DNA of 49,662 bases from contig FR891338.1 in the NCBI GenBank assembly GCA_000435335.1, positions 97,266 to 146,927 on the forward strand. The letters run 5' to 3'. The position numbers and the translations under genes were made by a program. The notes under the pieces are model-generated. The model did no database searches. It saw nothing but the letters and a program-made list of their open reading frames with translations, and was not told where the DNA came from. Shown here piece after piece: positions 7,750 to 15,841 of the stretch (position 1 is its first letter; each line of letters opens with the position of its first letter). The DNA comes from Clostridium sp. CAG:964 (lineage in GTDB: Bacteria; Bacillota; Clostridia; Oscillospirales; Acutalibacteraceae).

Positions 7750-7830
7750 TTAATGTTCGCCGAAAAGCCAAGACATAATGGTATCACCGTAACAGTAACC
7801 GCCAAAAGCACAACTGTAAATTTGTGGATT
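7750..7830 (-). pseudogene. Short coding remnant in frame after the flavodoxin lipoprotein stop
   Basis: Immediately after the TAA of the lipoprotein gene the same frame continues as NPQIYSCAFGGYCYGDTIMSW, ending LFGEH and stop. It has protein-like composition but no start codon or ribosome site. It could be the tail of a deleted gene or chance. I do not recognise the family. Confidence 0.25.
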
Positions 7831-8490
7831 TTATTTAAGGTCAAGACCGCTTACCCAAGATTCAACCTTGCTTGATGAGGCACCTGAAGAAAATCTTTCG
7901 CCGTCCTGCCAATCGCCTGTGCCTGCCATATCGGCTAAAAGGTCACCGCTTTGACCTAAGCCCGATGATGAAGATGTGCAAAACGGAATAACGGTTTTAC
8001 CGCTGAAATCATTGCCCTTAACAAAATTGTTTACAGGCCAAGCAGCAATGCCCCACCAAATCGGATAGCCGATAAATACTGTATCATAATCTGCCCAATT
8101 ATCAGGCGTAGTCTTTGTAAGTGGTACATCACGCTTGCTTTCGTCGTTGTGCTCAACACTTACACGGCTGTTGTCATTAGTCCAGTTAAGGTCATCGCTT
8201 GTGTAAGGGTCAACAGGTGTAATCTCAAACAAATCTGCTCCGGAAGTGTCGGCTATAGTTTCTGCAACAGCTTTTGTGCTACCTGTTGCTGAATAATAAA
8301 CAACTAATATTTTTGAACTTGTATTAGAATTTTGGGTATTTTCATCGGTAGATTTTGAAGTATCTGCCGGAGCATTCGCAGTTTGTGAAGTGCTTGAGGT
8401 TGTATTTGAATTGTCGCTCGAATTATTAGAGCAAGCTGCGAAAGAAAACGCAAGCACGAGTGACAAAAGAATTGAGGTTAATTTTTTCAT
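7831..8490 (-). CDS. Lipoprotein-anchored flavodoxin
   Basis: A 219-residue protein with a lipoprotein signal (MKKLTSILLSLVLAFSFAAC, lipobox Cys at 20) and a Ser/Thr/Asn-rich linker to about residue 58. The flavodoxin domain follows: LVVYYSATGSTKAVAETIAD for the FMN phosphate loop, IFGYPIWWGIAAWPVNNFV-type aromatic flavin contacts near 145 (as FIGYPIWWG), and VIPFCTSSSSGLGQSG. It is probably an extracytoplasmic membrane-tethered electron carrier or reductase. It follows the aldo/keto reductase gene by 23 bp and has a good GGAG site. Confidence 0.88.
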   Translation of the reverse strand: MKKLTSILLSLVLAFSFAACSNNSSDNSNTTSSTSQTANAPADTSKSTDENTQNSNTSSKILVVYYSATGSTKAVAETIADTSGADLFEITPVDPYTSDDLNWTNDNSRVSVEHNDESKRDVPLTKTTPDNWADYDTVFIGYPIWWGIAAWPVNNFVKGNDFSGKTVIPFCTSSSSGLGQSGDLLADMAGTGDWQDGERFSSGASSSKVESWVSGLDLK

Positions 8491-8513
8491 AATGTTAATC
8501 TCCTTTAGTTTAA

Positions 8514-9359
8514 TTATTTTTGTTCGTCAACAGGCGGTATCATCTCGGCATACTTTTTAAGCATTTCCGGTGTTGAGGTATAATATCTTACACCCTTATC
8601 AAGTAATGATATTTTTGCCATTTCTTCATCAGTAAGTGAAAAATCAAAAATATCAAAATTTGCCTTGATATGATTGTAATTTTTTGAACCCGGGATAATA
8701 ATGTTGCCCTCCTGAATATGCCAACGAAGAATGATTTGAGCTGTCGACTTACCGTATTTTTCCGCAAGGCTCTTAAAGAGTGGCTCATTGAGAAGTGCAT
8801 TATCGCCGTGACCCAGCGGATACCAAGCCTGAATTTTAATATCCTCGTGAGAAAGGAATTTTTTAAGTTCCTTTTCCTGATAATACGGGTGCACCTCGGT
8901 TTGAAGAACAGACGGCTTAACCTCGCAGATATTTAGGATTTCGCAAATCTGCTCTTCGTTAAAGTTTGACAGACCGATTGCACGAACCTTACCTTCCTTG
9001 TATGCCTTTTCCATTTGCTTATATCCTGCAATGTAGTTTCCGGCAGGCTGATGAATTAAAAGCAAATCGATATAATCTGTTTGAAGTCTTTCAAGAGTTT
9101 TGTCTACTGCGTCGTCCTGCTCATAAAATGACGGCCAAAGCTTTGTCTCAAGAAAAATATTTTTACGATCAGTGCCTGCATTTTTCATAGCTCTGCCTAC
9201 TGCCTTTTCGTTACAATATGCGTTTGCCGTATCAATAAGTTGACAGCCGTTTTTGAGAGCGTAGTTTGCCGATGCTTCTGCCTCGTCAGGTGTGAGCAAA
9301 AATGTTCCGATACCCTGCATTGGCATTTCTACGCCATTGTTTAATTTTATAAATTTCAT
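8514..9359 (-). CDS. Aldo/keto reductase (DkgA-like)
   Basis: A 281-residue cytoplasmic NADPH-dependent reductase with the AKR tetrad: Asp in LIDTANAYCNE, the Tyr there, Lys in FLETKLWPS and His in LLLIHQPAG. The family signature RAIGLSNFNEEQICEIL and the cofactor-binding IIPGSKNYNHIKANFDIFDF near the C-terminus are also present. Length and motifs match 2,5-diketo-gluconate reductase/methylglyoxal reductase types. Together with the neighbouring iron alcohol dehydrogenase and LysR regulator it suggests reduction of toxic aldehydes. Start by ATG after GGAG. Confidence 0.93.
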   Translation of the reverse strand: MKFIKLNNGVEMPMQGIGTFLLTPDEAEASANYALKNGCQLIDTANAYCNEKAVGRAMKNAGTDRKNIFLETKLWPSFYEQDDAVDKTLERLQTDYIDLLLIHQPAGNYIAGYKQMEKAYKEGKVRAIGLSNFNEEQICEILNICEVKPSVLQTEVHPYYQEKELKKFLSHEDIKIQAWYPLGHGDNALLNEPLFKSLAEKYGKSTAQIILRWHIQEGNIIIPGSKNYNHIKANFDIFDFSLTDEEMAKISLLDKGVRYYTSTPEMLKKYAEMIPPVDEQK

Positions 9360-9419
9360 ACTGATTACTCCTTTTCTGTTTGAAAATTTAATATCTAAAA
9401 TTAGCTTTAGATTAAATAG

Positions 9420-10589
9420 TTATTTGCATTCTTCAAAAATTTGAAGAATTTCTTCGTGTGTCATCTTTTTGTATGCACCCGGTACAATGCCGCATGAGTC
9501 TGCAATTTCTTTAAGGTTGATATTTTCATCAATTCCAAGTTCCTTAAAGGTTGTCGGCATACCGATTTCCTTAATAAAATCTGCCAGGGCCTCAACACCT
9601 GCCTTTGCAAGCTCTTCGTCTGTTTTGCCGTCTTTTGAAATACCCCAAACATTAACTGCAAACTGAGCAAATTTCCTTTCGCCTGCCTTGCAAATATGTC
9701 TGTAATAAACAGGATGAAGAACGGCAAGACCTGCACCGTGATTGCAGTTAGTGTATGCGCCGAGCTGGTGCTCCATTTGGTGGCACTCAAAATCCGTCTT
9801 TTTGCCAAGTTTGATGATACGGTTTTCTGCCATTGTTGCGTCCCACATCAGGTTACTTCTTGCTGTGTAGTCCTCGGGATTTTTGATAGCGGCACGCAAA
9901 TTGGTGATAACATTTTTCATAAGAGCCTCGGATATATCGTCCGATACATTGCTTTCATTCGGCTCGCTGAAATAGATTTCCATAATGTGTGAAAGAGTAT
10001 CAAAAGCACCCGATACCATTTGAAATTCAGGAACGCTGTATGTGTAGGTCGGGTCAAGCATAACGAATTTTGCGTTAAGCTGAGGATAATCTTTGCCTGT
10101 TTTGATTTTAAGTTCTTCGTTTGTGATTACGGCACCGCCGTTACATTCACTGCCCGTGCCTGAAACAGTGACGATAATACCAAGCGGCAACGGTTCAAAA
10201 TCAATCACACCCGGTCTTGCCCAAAAGTCAGCCCAAATGTCGCCGTCATATTTTGCACCGAGTGAAATTGCCTTACAGCAGTCCATAACACTTCCGCCGC
10301 CTACTGCAAGAATCAAATCGGCGTTGCTTTCTTTGGCAAGTTTAGCCCCCTCAAGCACCTTGCTGTAAGTCGGGTTTGACGGAATACCGCTAAACTCAAC
10401 AACTGCCTTGTTTTCTTTTTTGAGTACGGTTATAACCTCGTCATAAATGCCGTTTTTCTTAATCGAGCCACCGCCGTAGCAGAGCATAACCGTGTCGCCG
10501 TAAGCTGAAAGAATATTTGAAAGATATTCTTTTACACAGCCTTTACCGAAATATACCTTAGACGAATTTTCAAAAATAAAATTATTCAT
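9420..10589 (-). CDS. Iron-containing alcohol dehydrogenase (YqhD/BDH type)
   Basis: A 389-residue group III alcohol dehydrogenase. The NAD(P)-binding GGGSVMDCCKAIS motif is near residue 97. Metal ligands are in GAFDTLSHIMEIYF (Asp, His), FECHQMEHQLGAYTNCNHGAGLAVLHP (His, His). Length is normal. This branch includes NADPH-dependent aldehyde/butanol dehydrogenases such as YqhD, which reduce short and reactive aldehydes. The start lies 8 bp inside the end of the deleted EFR1 gene and has its own AGGAG site. The pairing with a DkgA-like aldo/keto reductase mirrors yqhD-dkgA. Confidence 0.93.
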   Translation of the reverse strand: MNNFIFENSSKVYFGKGCVKEYLSNILSAYGDTVMLCYGGGSIKKNGIYDEVITVLKKENKAVVEFSGIPSNPTYSKVLEGAKLAKESNADLILAVGGGSVMDCCKAISLGAKYDGDIWADFWARPGVIDFEPLPLGIIVTVSGTGSECNGGAVITNEELKIKTGKDYPQLNAKFVMLDPTYTYSVPEFQMVSGAFDTLSHIMEIYFSEPNESNVSDDISEALMKNVITNLRAAIKNPEDYTARSNLMWDATMAENRIIKLGKKTDFECHQMEHQLGAYTNCNHGAGLAVLHPVYYRHICKAGERKFAQFAVNVWGISKDGKTDEELAKAGVEALADFIKEIGMPTTFKELGIDENINLKEIADSCGIVPGAYKKMTHEEILQIFEECK

Positions 10590-10893
10590 AGCATTTTCTC
10601 CTATTCTGAAAATTTGATTTTATTATTTCATCGAGTGATACATTTTCATTTCTGTATCGCTCGTTTTTGTTTTTCTCGTGCTTAACGATAATTGCCTTTT
10701 GAGGGCAAGCGTGAACGCAGGCAAGGCAGTATTCGCATTTTTTGCTTCGCCTTTGTGCGTAATCCGTCAGCACAATTTGGTTGTCTGAATAGATTGACGA
10801 ATTTTTGATAACCTGCGGTATGCTGACAGGATATTCGTCAATACACTTTGCAACATAAAGGCTGTTGCCCGTTGCGGTGAAATAAAATACCAT
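10582..10893 (-). pseudogene. EFR1-family flavodoxin-ferredoxin, internally deleted
   Basis: The remaining 103 codons join the flavodoxin N-terminus (VFYFTATGNSLYVAKCIDE) directly to the C-terminal 4Fe-4S motif CEYCLACVHACPQKAI and the tail RYRNENVSLDEIIKSN. Full EFR1 proteins are about 250 residues with the rest of the flavodoxin domain and a second cluster in between. About 150 residues are missing, yet the frame is preserved. ATG at 10893 follows GGGAG; a GTG two codons earlier overlaps the upstream stop. It may still make a small single-cluster protein, but flavin binding should be lost. Confidence 0.75.
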
Positions 10894-10895
10894 AA

Positions 10896-11903
10896 TCACT
10901 CCCTCTTTTTTATCACTTTCGGCCCACCGAAAACAGCGGACATATTTATATTATCAAGCTTATTATCAATCGCTGATACCTCATTGCTCGTTAATATAAT
11001 ATCTGCCGAGCCTGCGTTTTCAATCAGTCTGTCAAGCTTTCTTGTACCCGGAATAGGTACTATATATGGTTTTTTGCACATCATCCACGCAAGCGAAATT
11101 TGTGCAGGCGTTGCGTTTTTATCCTTTGCAAGCGTGTTTAACAGCTCAAGCAATTCTTTATTTTGACGAACACCGTCGGCAGTGAACTGTGGCATAACTG
11201 TTCTGTAATCCGTGCCTTTTTCAAACTTTGAGTTTTCGTTGTACTTACCGCTTAAAAATCCGTTTGCAAGCGGCGAAAATGCAACGAAACCGATATTAAG
11301 CTCCTCAAGAACAGAAAACAGCGATTCATAATGCCTTGCCATCATTGAGTAGCGATTTTGTATAGCAGTCAGCGGACAAACCGAATTTGCTTTTCTTATA
11401 TTTTCCTCGGTAGCTTCAATCATACCCCAATGAGTTATTTTGCCCTCTTTAATTAAATCAGCCATTACTCCTGCGACCTCTTCAATAGGAACATTAGGGT
11501 CAAAACGGTGCTGATAGTATAAATCAATATGGTCTGTGTCAAGTCTTTTAAGCGAGCCTTCAACCGATTTTCTGATAACCTCCGGTCTTGAATTGGGTAT
11601 AAGAGGTGGGTTTGTGGCATTGCTTGTTTTGTCAAATTCAATGCCAAACTTTGTTGCGATAATAACCTTATCACGGTATGGCTTTAACGCTCTGCCTACA
11701 AGCTCCTCGTTATCGTGTGGATTATTTGCCGTACCGTAAATCTCTGCCGTGTCAAAAAAGTTATAGCCTAAATCAACAGCCTTTGCGATAAGCTCGCACA
11801 TTTCATTTTTATCGGCGGGTGAGCCGTAAGCGTGGCTCATTCCCATACATCCGAGACCGACAGCCGACACCTTTAAGTCCTTACCTAAAATTCTGTAATT
11901 CAT
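10896..11903 (-). CDS. Aldo/keto reductase (YakC/AKR13-like)
   Basis: A 335-residue aldo/keto reductase starting at ATG 11903 behind AAGGAG; longer in-frame starts run back through the neighbouring gene. Motifs: LGLGCMGMSHAYG, FFDTAEIYGTANNPHDNEEL (catalytic Asp, Tyr), IATKFGIEF (Lys), IDLYYQHRFDPNVP (His), and IPIPGTRKLDRLIENAGSAD for NADPH. Glu replaces the usual Ser in WGMIEATEENIRKA, whereas relatives have GLSE. The start codon overlaps the TAA of the flavoprotein gene upstream, and its end overlaps the EFR1 remnant by one or a few bases, so all are one operon. Confidence 0.92.
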   Translation of the reverse strand: MNYRILGKDLKVSAVGLGCMGMSHAYGSPADKNEMCELIAKAVDLGYNFFDTAEIYGTANNPHDNEELVGRALKPYRDKVIIATKFGIEFDKTSNATNPPLIPNSRPEVIRKSVEGSLKRLDTDHIDLYYQHRFDPNVPIEEVAGVMADLIKEGKITHWGMIEATEENIRKANSVCPLTAIQNRYSMMARHYESLFSVLEELNIGFVAFSPLANGFLSGKYNENSKFEKGTDYRTVMPQFTADGVRQNKELLELLNTLAKDKNATPAQISLAWMMCKKPYIVPIPGTRKLDRLIENAGSADIILTSNEVSAIDNKLDNINMSAVFGGPKVIKKRE

Positions 11904-12541
11904 TATTTCTCCTTGTGGTGAAAGTTTGTAAATGTAATCTGTTCTTTTTCGGGCAGTCCGAATTGCTCCTTGCCCAGTGCAATACTCTTTGCCATAAAAG
12001 CAATGTTTTTGCCGAGCGTTCTCATAGTCTGCAGGCCCTCTTTGTCCTGCAAAACTTCTTCTGCCTGGCCGCCGTAAACCATATTCCAATACTGACTTGT
12101 GGCAATCGGCATAGAGCTGATTGAAAAATATTTGTTGAGCACATCGTATGATGCTGTGTTACCACCTCTGCGACAGGTTGTTACTGCCGCACCAACTTTC
12201 ATTGTCTTATCAACATTCGCCGTACTGAAAAACAATCTGTCAAGAAATGCGATTGCTCCACCGGCAGGAGATGCGTAATAAACAGGTGCTCCGATAACAA
12301 AAGCGTCTGCCTCGTTAAATTTAGGTGCAACCTCGTTTACAATATCATCGAATACGCACTTACCGATTTCCTTACATTTTCTACAAGCGATACAACCGTG
12401 CACATCCTTGTGACCTACATGGATAAGCTCAACCTCCATACCTTCTTGCTCCAATGTGTTTTTTAGTTCGGTCAATGCCGTGTAAGTACAGCCCTTTGCT
12501 CTCGGACTGCCGTTTATAAGCAGAGCTTTTAACTTTTTCAT
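11903..12541 (-). CDS. Flavodoxin-family iron-sulfur flavoprotein/NADPH reductase
   Basis: ATG at 12541 is chosen because GGAGG lies ten bases before it; ATG at 12550 is too close to that site. The 212-residue protein has the FMN loop LLINGSPRAKGCTYTAL, then GCIACRKCKEIGKCVFDD near residue 50, four cysteines as in iron-sulfur flavoproteins, and the second flavin loop FVIGAPVYYASPAGGAIAFLDRL. It is the first gene after lysR and probably the head of the regulated operon. The exact electron partners are unknown. Confidence 0.87.
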   Translation of the reverse strand: MKKLKALLINGSPRAKGCTYTALTELKNTLEQEGMEVELIHVGHKDVHGCIACRKCKEIGKCVFDDIVNEVAPKFNEADAFVIGAPVYYASPAGGAIAFLDRLFFSTANVDKTMKVGAAVTTCRRGGNTASYDVLNKYFSISSMPIATSQYWNMVYGGQAEEVLQDKEGLQTMRTLGKNIAFMAKSIALGKEQFGLPEKEQITFTNFHHKEK

Positions 12542-12577
12542 ATCTGCCATTCCTCCGTTATTTTCCTTTTCGACTAT

Positions 12578-12583
12578 ATTATA
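12578..12583 (-). promoter_or_regulatory. Candidate -10 box of the LysR-controlled operon
   Basis: TATAAT reads on the minus strand at 12583-12578, 36 bp before the ATG at 12541. The -35 region falls inside the lysR terminator stem and is weak, as expected for an activator-dependent promoter. Confidence 0.45.
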
Positions 12584-12588
12584 AGAAA

Positions 12589-12614
12589 AACGAGGCCTCA
12601 TATGAAGTCTCGTT
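12589..12614 (-). terminator. Terminator of lysR
   Basis: On the minus strand AACGAG-A-CTTCAT pairs with ATGAGG-C-CTCGTT (12 pairs around one mismatch) and is followed by TTTC. It separates lysR from the operon it probably controls. Confidence 0.65.
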
Positions 12615-12649
12615 TTGTTATTCAGTATATACCTTTGGGTTATAACTGC

Positions 12650-13549
12650 TTATTTAGTTTTAACTATATTCTTAGCCGCATCTAAAACCCGTCGAACATT
12701 TTCGCTTGGAGTCATCGAATGTAAAAGACCGTACGGAATGCTGTATTCCCACTCAACAGGAATAACTTTCAGCAGAGGATGAACATTTGCCCAACCCGGT
12801 ATCGCAAGCAAAACATCGTTCGTGTTTTCGCATCTGTTAAATATGCTCATACTGTAAAAATCGAAATCAACAATATGTATCTGCGTATGATTTTGCCAAA
12901 TATCGTCACGCAATCGATCAACATAATTGCTCCAGCCACGGTGCATAAGCATTAAATTTTCGCCGTATAAATCGCCGATTTGAAGCTTATCCTTTTGTGC
13001 AAGCTTGTGGTGAATGGATACGGCACAGCAAAACGGCTCACGGGATAATTGCAAGCCCTCGCATTTTCTGAGTTTAAGCATTGTGTCGTCAAATATTCCG
13101 CCGATAATATCAATGTTCTTTCCCAAATTCGCAAGTATTTCTTTTGCGTTTTCGGGTGTGTTCTCAAATGGAACAATTTCAAATTTTATATCCGGGCATT
13201 GCTCTTGAATTTTCGGCCACATTTGCATAAGTAATTGAGCAGGAGTTGTAGGCGACGAGCCGATACGAATAATATTTTCGCCCTCGCTCATTGCGTTTTT
13301 CGCCCTGACAACACTGTCCTTGCAATAGCCGATAATGTACTTAGCGTCCTGATAAAGCGACTTGCCTGCGTTAGTCAGTATCAACCCACGGTGCGTACGC
13401 TCAAACAAAACCAAGTCAAGTGAGCTTTCAAGCAAATTGATTTGCTTAATAACGGCAGTCGGCGTGATATACAATTCCTCTGCCGCTTTGTTAAAACTTC
13501 CTGCGTCCGCAACCTTTATAAATGTTTCTATCTGTGGATTATACATCAT
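12650..13549 (-). CDS. LysR-family transcriptional regulator
   Basis: A 299-residue regulator with an N-terminal winged helix (IETFIKVADAGSFNKAAEELY, PTAVIKQINLLESSL, LFERTHRGLILTNAG) and a C-terminal periplasmic-binding-like effector domain. It lies upstream of and co-oriented with the oxidoreductase cluster. By analogy with LysR-type regulators next to aldehyde reductase genes, it likely senses a reactive aldehyde or related electrophile. Cys residues at CEGLQL and CCAV could be redox-sensitive, which is inference. Start by ATG-ATG after GGTGG. Confidence 0.92.
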   Translation of the reverse strand: MMYNPQIETFIKVADAGSFNKAAEELYITPTAVIKQINLLESSLDLVLFERTHRGLILTNAGKSLYQDAKYIIGYCKDSVVRAKNAMSEGENIIRIGSSPTTPAQLLMQMWPKIQEQCPDIKFEIVPFENTPENAKEILANLGKNIDIIGGIFDDTMLKLRKCEGLQLSREPFCCAVSIHHKLAQKDKLQIGDLYGENLMLMHRGWSNYVDRLRDDIWQNHTQIHIVDFDFYSMSIFNRCENTNDVLLAIPGWANVHPLLKVIPVEWEYSIPYGLLHSMTPSENVRRVLDAAKNIVKTK

Positions 13550-13660
13550 CCCACCACCTACATAACAAAATCAAATCACAATCTGTTGTATATCAAAATG
13601 ATAAATCTTTTTCTTAATTATACTTTAAAACTCTCAAAAAATCAAATTGACTAATAAATA

Positions 13661-13682
13661 GCCGTCTGAACACACAGGCGGT
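13661..13682 (+). terminator. Orphan hairpin with U-tract
   Basis: GCCGTCTG and CAGGCGGT pair over eight bases (two G-U) around ACACA-type loop sequence and are followed by TATTTTAATTTTTT. No intact plus-strand gene precedes it; it probably belonged to the lost mobile element. Confidence 0.45.
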
Positions 13683-13909
13683 TATTTTAATTTTTTAACT
13701 TTTTCATCTTATGGGGGTGCAAAATGGCTTTCTCAGTTCAAACAAGTGAGGGGGTAATTAAAAAATATTTGTCAGAGGGTTAATTTTTGACCTTTTTCGT
13801 TGCCTACCAAGTGAGGGGTGAAATTTAATTTACAAAAAATTACAAGCCGACATAAACGAAAAAATTGCTGATTTCAGCACCAAATCAATACAGAAACGGA
13901 GGTGAGGCA

Positions 13910-14030
13910 GTGAACAGATATTTCAAAACATTGAATGCCAAAAACTTTGCATTCTACAAGGTACCGAAATGGCAGAGAAAATGTGCTTCAACAATTTGAA
14001 GATTTACTTACAGAATTAAAGATAGCATAA
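13910..14030 (+). pseudogene. Scar: RepA N-terminus joined out of frame to another C-terminus
   Basis: GTG at 13910, after a good GGAGGTGAGG site, begins VNRYFKTLNAKNFAFYKVPK, the typical start of replication initiator A N-domain proteins. The frame then diverges and stops at 13997. In another frame the sequence ENVLQQFEDLLTELKIA and stop ends at 14030, which looks like the C-terminus of a different element-borne protein. This marks a large deletion inside an integrated plasmid or ICE. The rest of 13560-14118 has no gene I can support. Confidence 0.5.
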
Positions 14031-14118
14031 GTTTTCACAATCGACACTGCGGCATTGCAAGTGTACAATACCTATACATTGTAATGCCCTGTTGTCCACA
14101 GAAAGGAGCAAATAGTTT

Positions 14119-15233
14119 ATGGCAACAAACAAAAATATACAAGGGCAAGAAGAAAAAATCACCGCTCTGTATTGCCGCTTATCTCAAGACGACAATTTAG
14201 AGGGTGAGAGTAATTCAATATCAAATCAAAAGGAAATTCTTATGACTTATGCAAAGAAAAACGGATATTTACATCCGCAATTCTTTGTAGACGACGGTAT
14301 CAGCGGAACAACATTTAACCGTCCCGGTTTTCAGGAAATGGAAAACCTTATTGAAGCCGGTAAGGTATCAACCGTAATTGTAAAAGATTTATCCCGTTTT
14401 GGCAGAGAGCATTTGCTTTGCGGTCATTATACGGAAATTGTCTATCCGACTTTAGGCGTCAACTTCATCGCCATACAGGAAAATGTTGATACCACGAAAG
14501 GTATGGGAACGGAAATGATGCCGTTTCATAACATTTTTAACGAATGGTATGCTGCACAAATTTCAAAGAAAATCCGTGCCGTTAATGAAATGAAAGCCTC
14601 AAAGGGTATGAGGATTTCTTCAACAGTGCCTTATGGTTACAAGAAAATTGAAGGTAACAAGGAGCAATGGTACATAGATGAGCCTGCGGCTGAAATTGTA
14701 AAAAAGATATTTAATCTTTGCATTTCGGGTAAAGGTCCGTCACAAATTGCCAGACAGCTTGAATCCATAAATCGAGAAAAATCTTTGCGAGCCAAAACCG
14801 AAAGTGCAAAGCAAAGAATATCCGATTTGGACAAGTTATTCTCAAGAATTTATGAGGATAATATTCTCGGTAAGTTATCCGATGAGCGTTATTCCCGTAT
14901 GGCAAATGAATACGAAGCTGAGCAAAGCGACTTATATCAGAGGTTGAGGAAAATGAAAAAGCTCTCATTGAACTTCAAAAGCAAACTGTTGATATGAAGA
15001 TGCTCTATCAAGGGCTTATGGAATTTACAGAGATGAAACAGCTTACTCCGACCGTTGTAAACAAACTTATTGAGCGTATTGAAATTCACAACAATGAGAA
15101 GAAACATTCTCACAATAATGTTAAAGTGGATATTTATTTTACGGCAGTCGGGTTATTTGACATCCCAACAGAGCAGCAGCTTATTAATACAATGGAAAGA
15201 GTAAAACAGAAAAAAACGGAAAAATCCACTTAA
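14119..15233 (+). pseudogene. Large serine recombinase, internally deleted and frameshifted
   Basis: The N-terminal catalytic domain is intact (TALYCRLSQDDNLEGESNSI with the nucleophile Ser, then GISGTTFNRPGFQEM, KDLSRFGRE). The recombinase domain then jumps at about codon 215 (SQIARQLES to INREKSLRAKTES), skipping most of the domain and the zinc ribbon. Near 14945 the frame shifts by one base: the true continuation EENEKALIELQKQTVDMKML leads to PTVVNKLIERIEIHNNEKK and the stop at 15233. Normal proteins are about 520-560 residues. This was the integrase/TnpX-type recombinase of the mobile element; it should be inactive. Confidence 0.85.
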
Positions 15234-15243
15234 ATAAAGAAAA

Positions 15244-15273
15244 GGTGTAACCCCCCTTTATCGGGATTACACC
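15244..15273. terminator. Hairpin after the recombinase
   Basis: GGTGTAA and TTACACC are perfect 7-bp arms, with CCC and GGG pairing inside. The U-tract is weak, but position directly after the recombinase stop supports a terminator. Confidence 0.6.
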
Positions 15274-15289
15274 ATAATTCCTTAAATAC

Positions 15290-15662
15290 TGCCTTATTAG
15301 CCCATGGCTAAAGCCGGTGGTTTTATAACAGCCCTAAAGGGCACTTTACCAGCACACCTCTAAAGAGGTATCGCAGAAGCTAAAGCTACCTACCGCATTG
15401 GCTTCTGCTTTTATTTTTTACTCTTACTTCTTAAATGAATCTTCCCATTCTTTGAATTACAACTGATCGTATATCATATCTTCCTGCTCTTGCTTTCTGA
15501 TATACTTTGCCATACCATTTTTATTTCCACCTACGGTACTGACATAATATCCTCTACACCAAAAATGTCTGTTTCCATATTTGTACTTCAAATATTATCA
15601 TCGTACTTTTGCCTTTTAGATATCTCATAAAATCACTTATTCTTCGATTTGGCGGTATCTCT
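15290..15662 (-). mobile_element. IS200/IS605-family remnant
   Basis: A minus-strand tnpA fragment (15424-15662) preceded on its 3' side by a structured end region, where stem-forming stretches such as GCCCTAAAGGGC and AGAAGC/GCTTCT occur at 15297-15420 as expected for the imperfect palindromes of IS605-type ends. Only about the last half of the transposase remains. The 5' end stops abruptly against a tnpV fragment on the other strand. Confidence 0.65.
15424..15662 (-). pseudogene. tnpA: IS200/IS605 TnpA (Y1 transposase) C-terminal fragment
   Basis: The fragment reads VEIPPNRRISDFMRYLKGKS, TMIIFE, then after a frame change YKYGNRHFWCRGYYVSTVGG and RKQEQEDMIYDQL, stop, FKEWEDSFKK, stop. These are the conserved C-terminal blocks of TnpA, including the helix normally holding the Tyr nucleophile region, but with a frameshift near 15585 and an internal stop. 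The HUH-bearing N-terminal half is missing. Confidence 0.75.
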
Positions 15663-15773
15663 ACTAACGAACGATTAAAGGCAGCTGACCAAATGGCTTG
15701 GACACGAAAAATGAATGCTATTCGCAATTCTGCTATGGAAATCATAAATCAGGACATAATATTTGTAAGGTGA
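15663..15773 (+). pseudogene. tnpV: Second TnpV C-terminal fragment
   Basis: The frame reads TNERLKAADQMAWTRKMNAI then RNSAMEIINQDIIFVR and stop, homologous to the C-terminus of the tnpV at 6105-6476 (LKAENMMLWVQKMNNI). It starts exactly where the IS200 remnant ends, so the insertion or a later deletion removed the N-terminal part. Confidence 0.75.
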
Positions 15774-15841
15774 CTTATATCAACCGGGGCGATGATTATT
15801 TTGCATCATCTCCCCGATTTCATATATTCACTTATTTTAGA

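Noticed and set aside
11904..12089. N-terminal extension of the aldo/keto reductase by 62 codons
   Set aside because: It lies wholly within the flavoprotein gene in another frame; ATG 11903 has AAGGAG and the normal AKR N-terminus.
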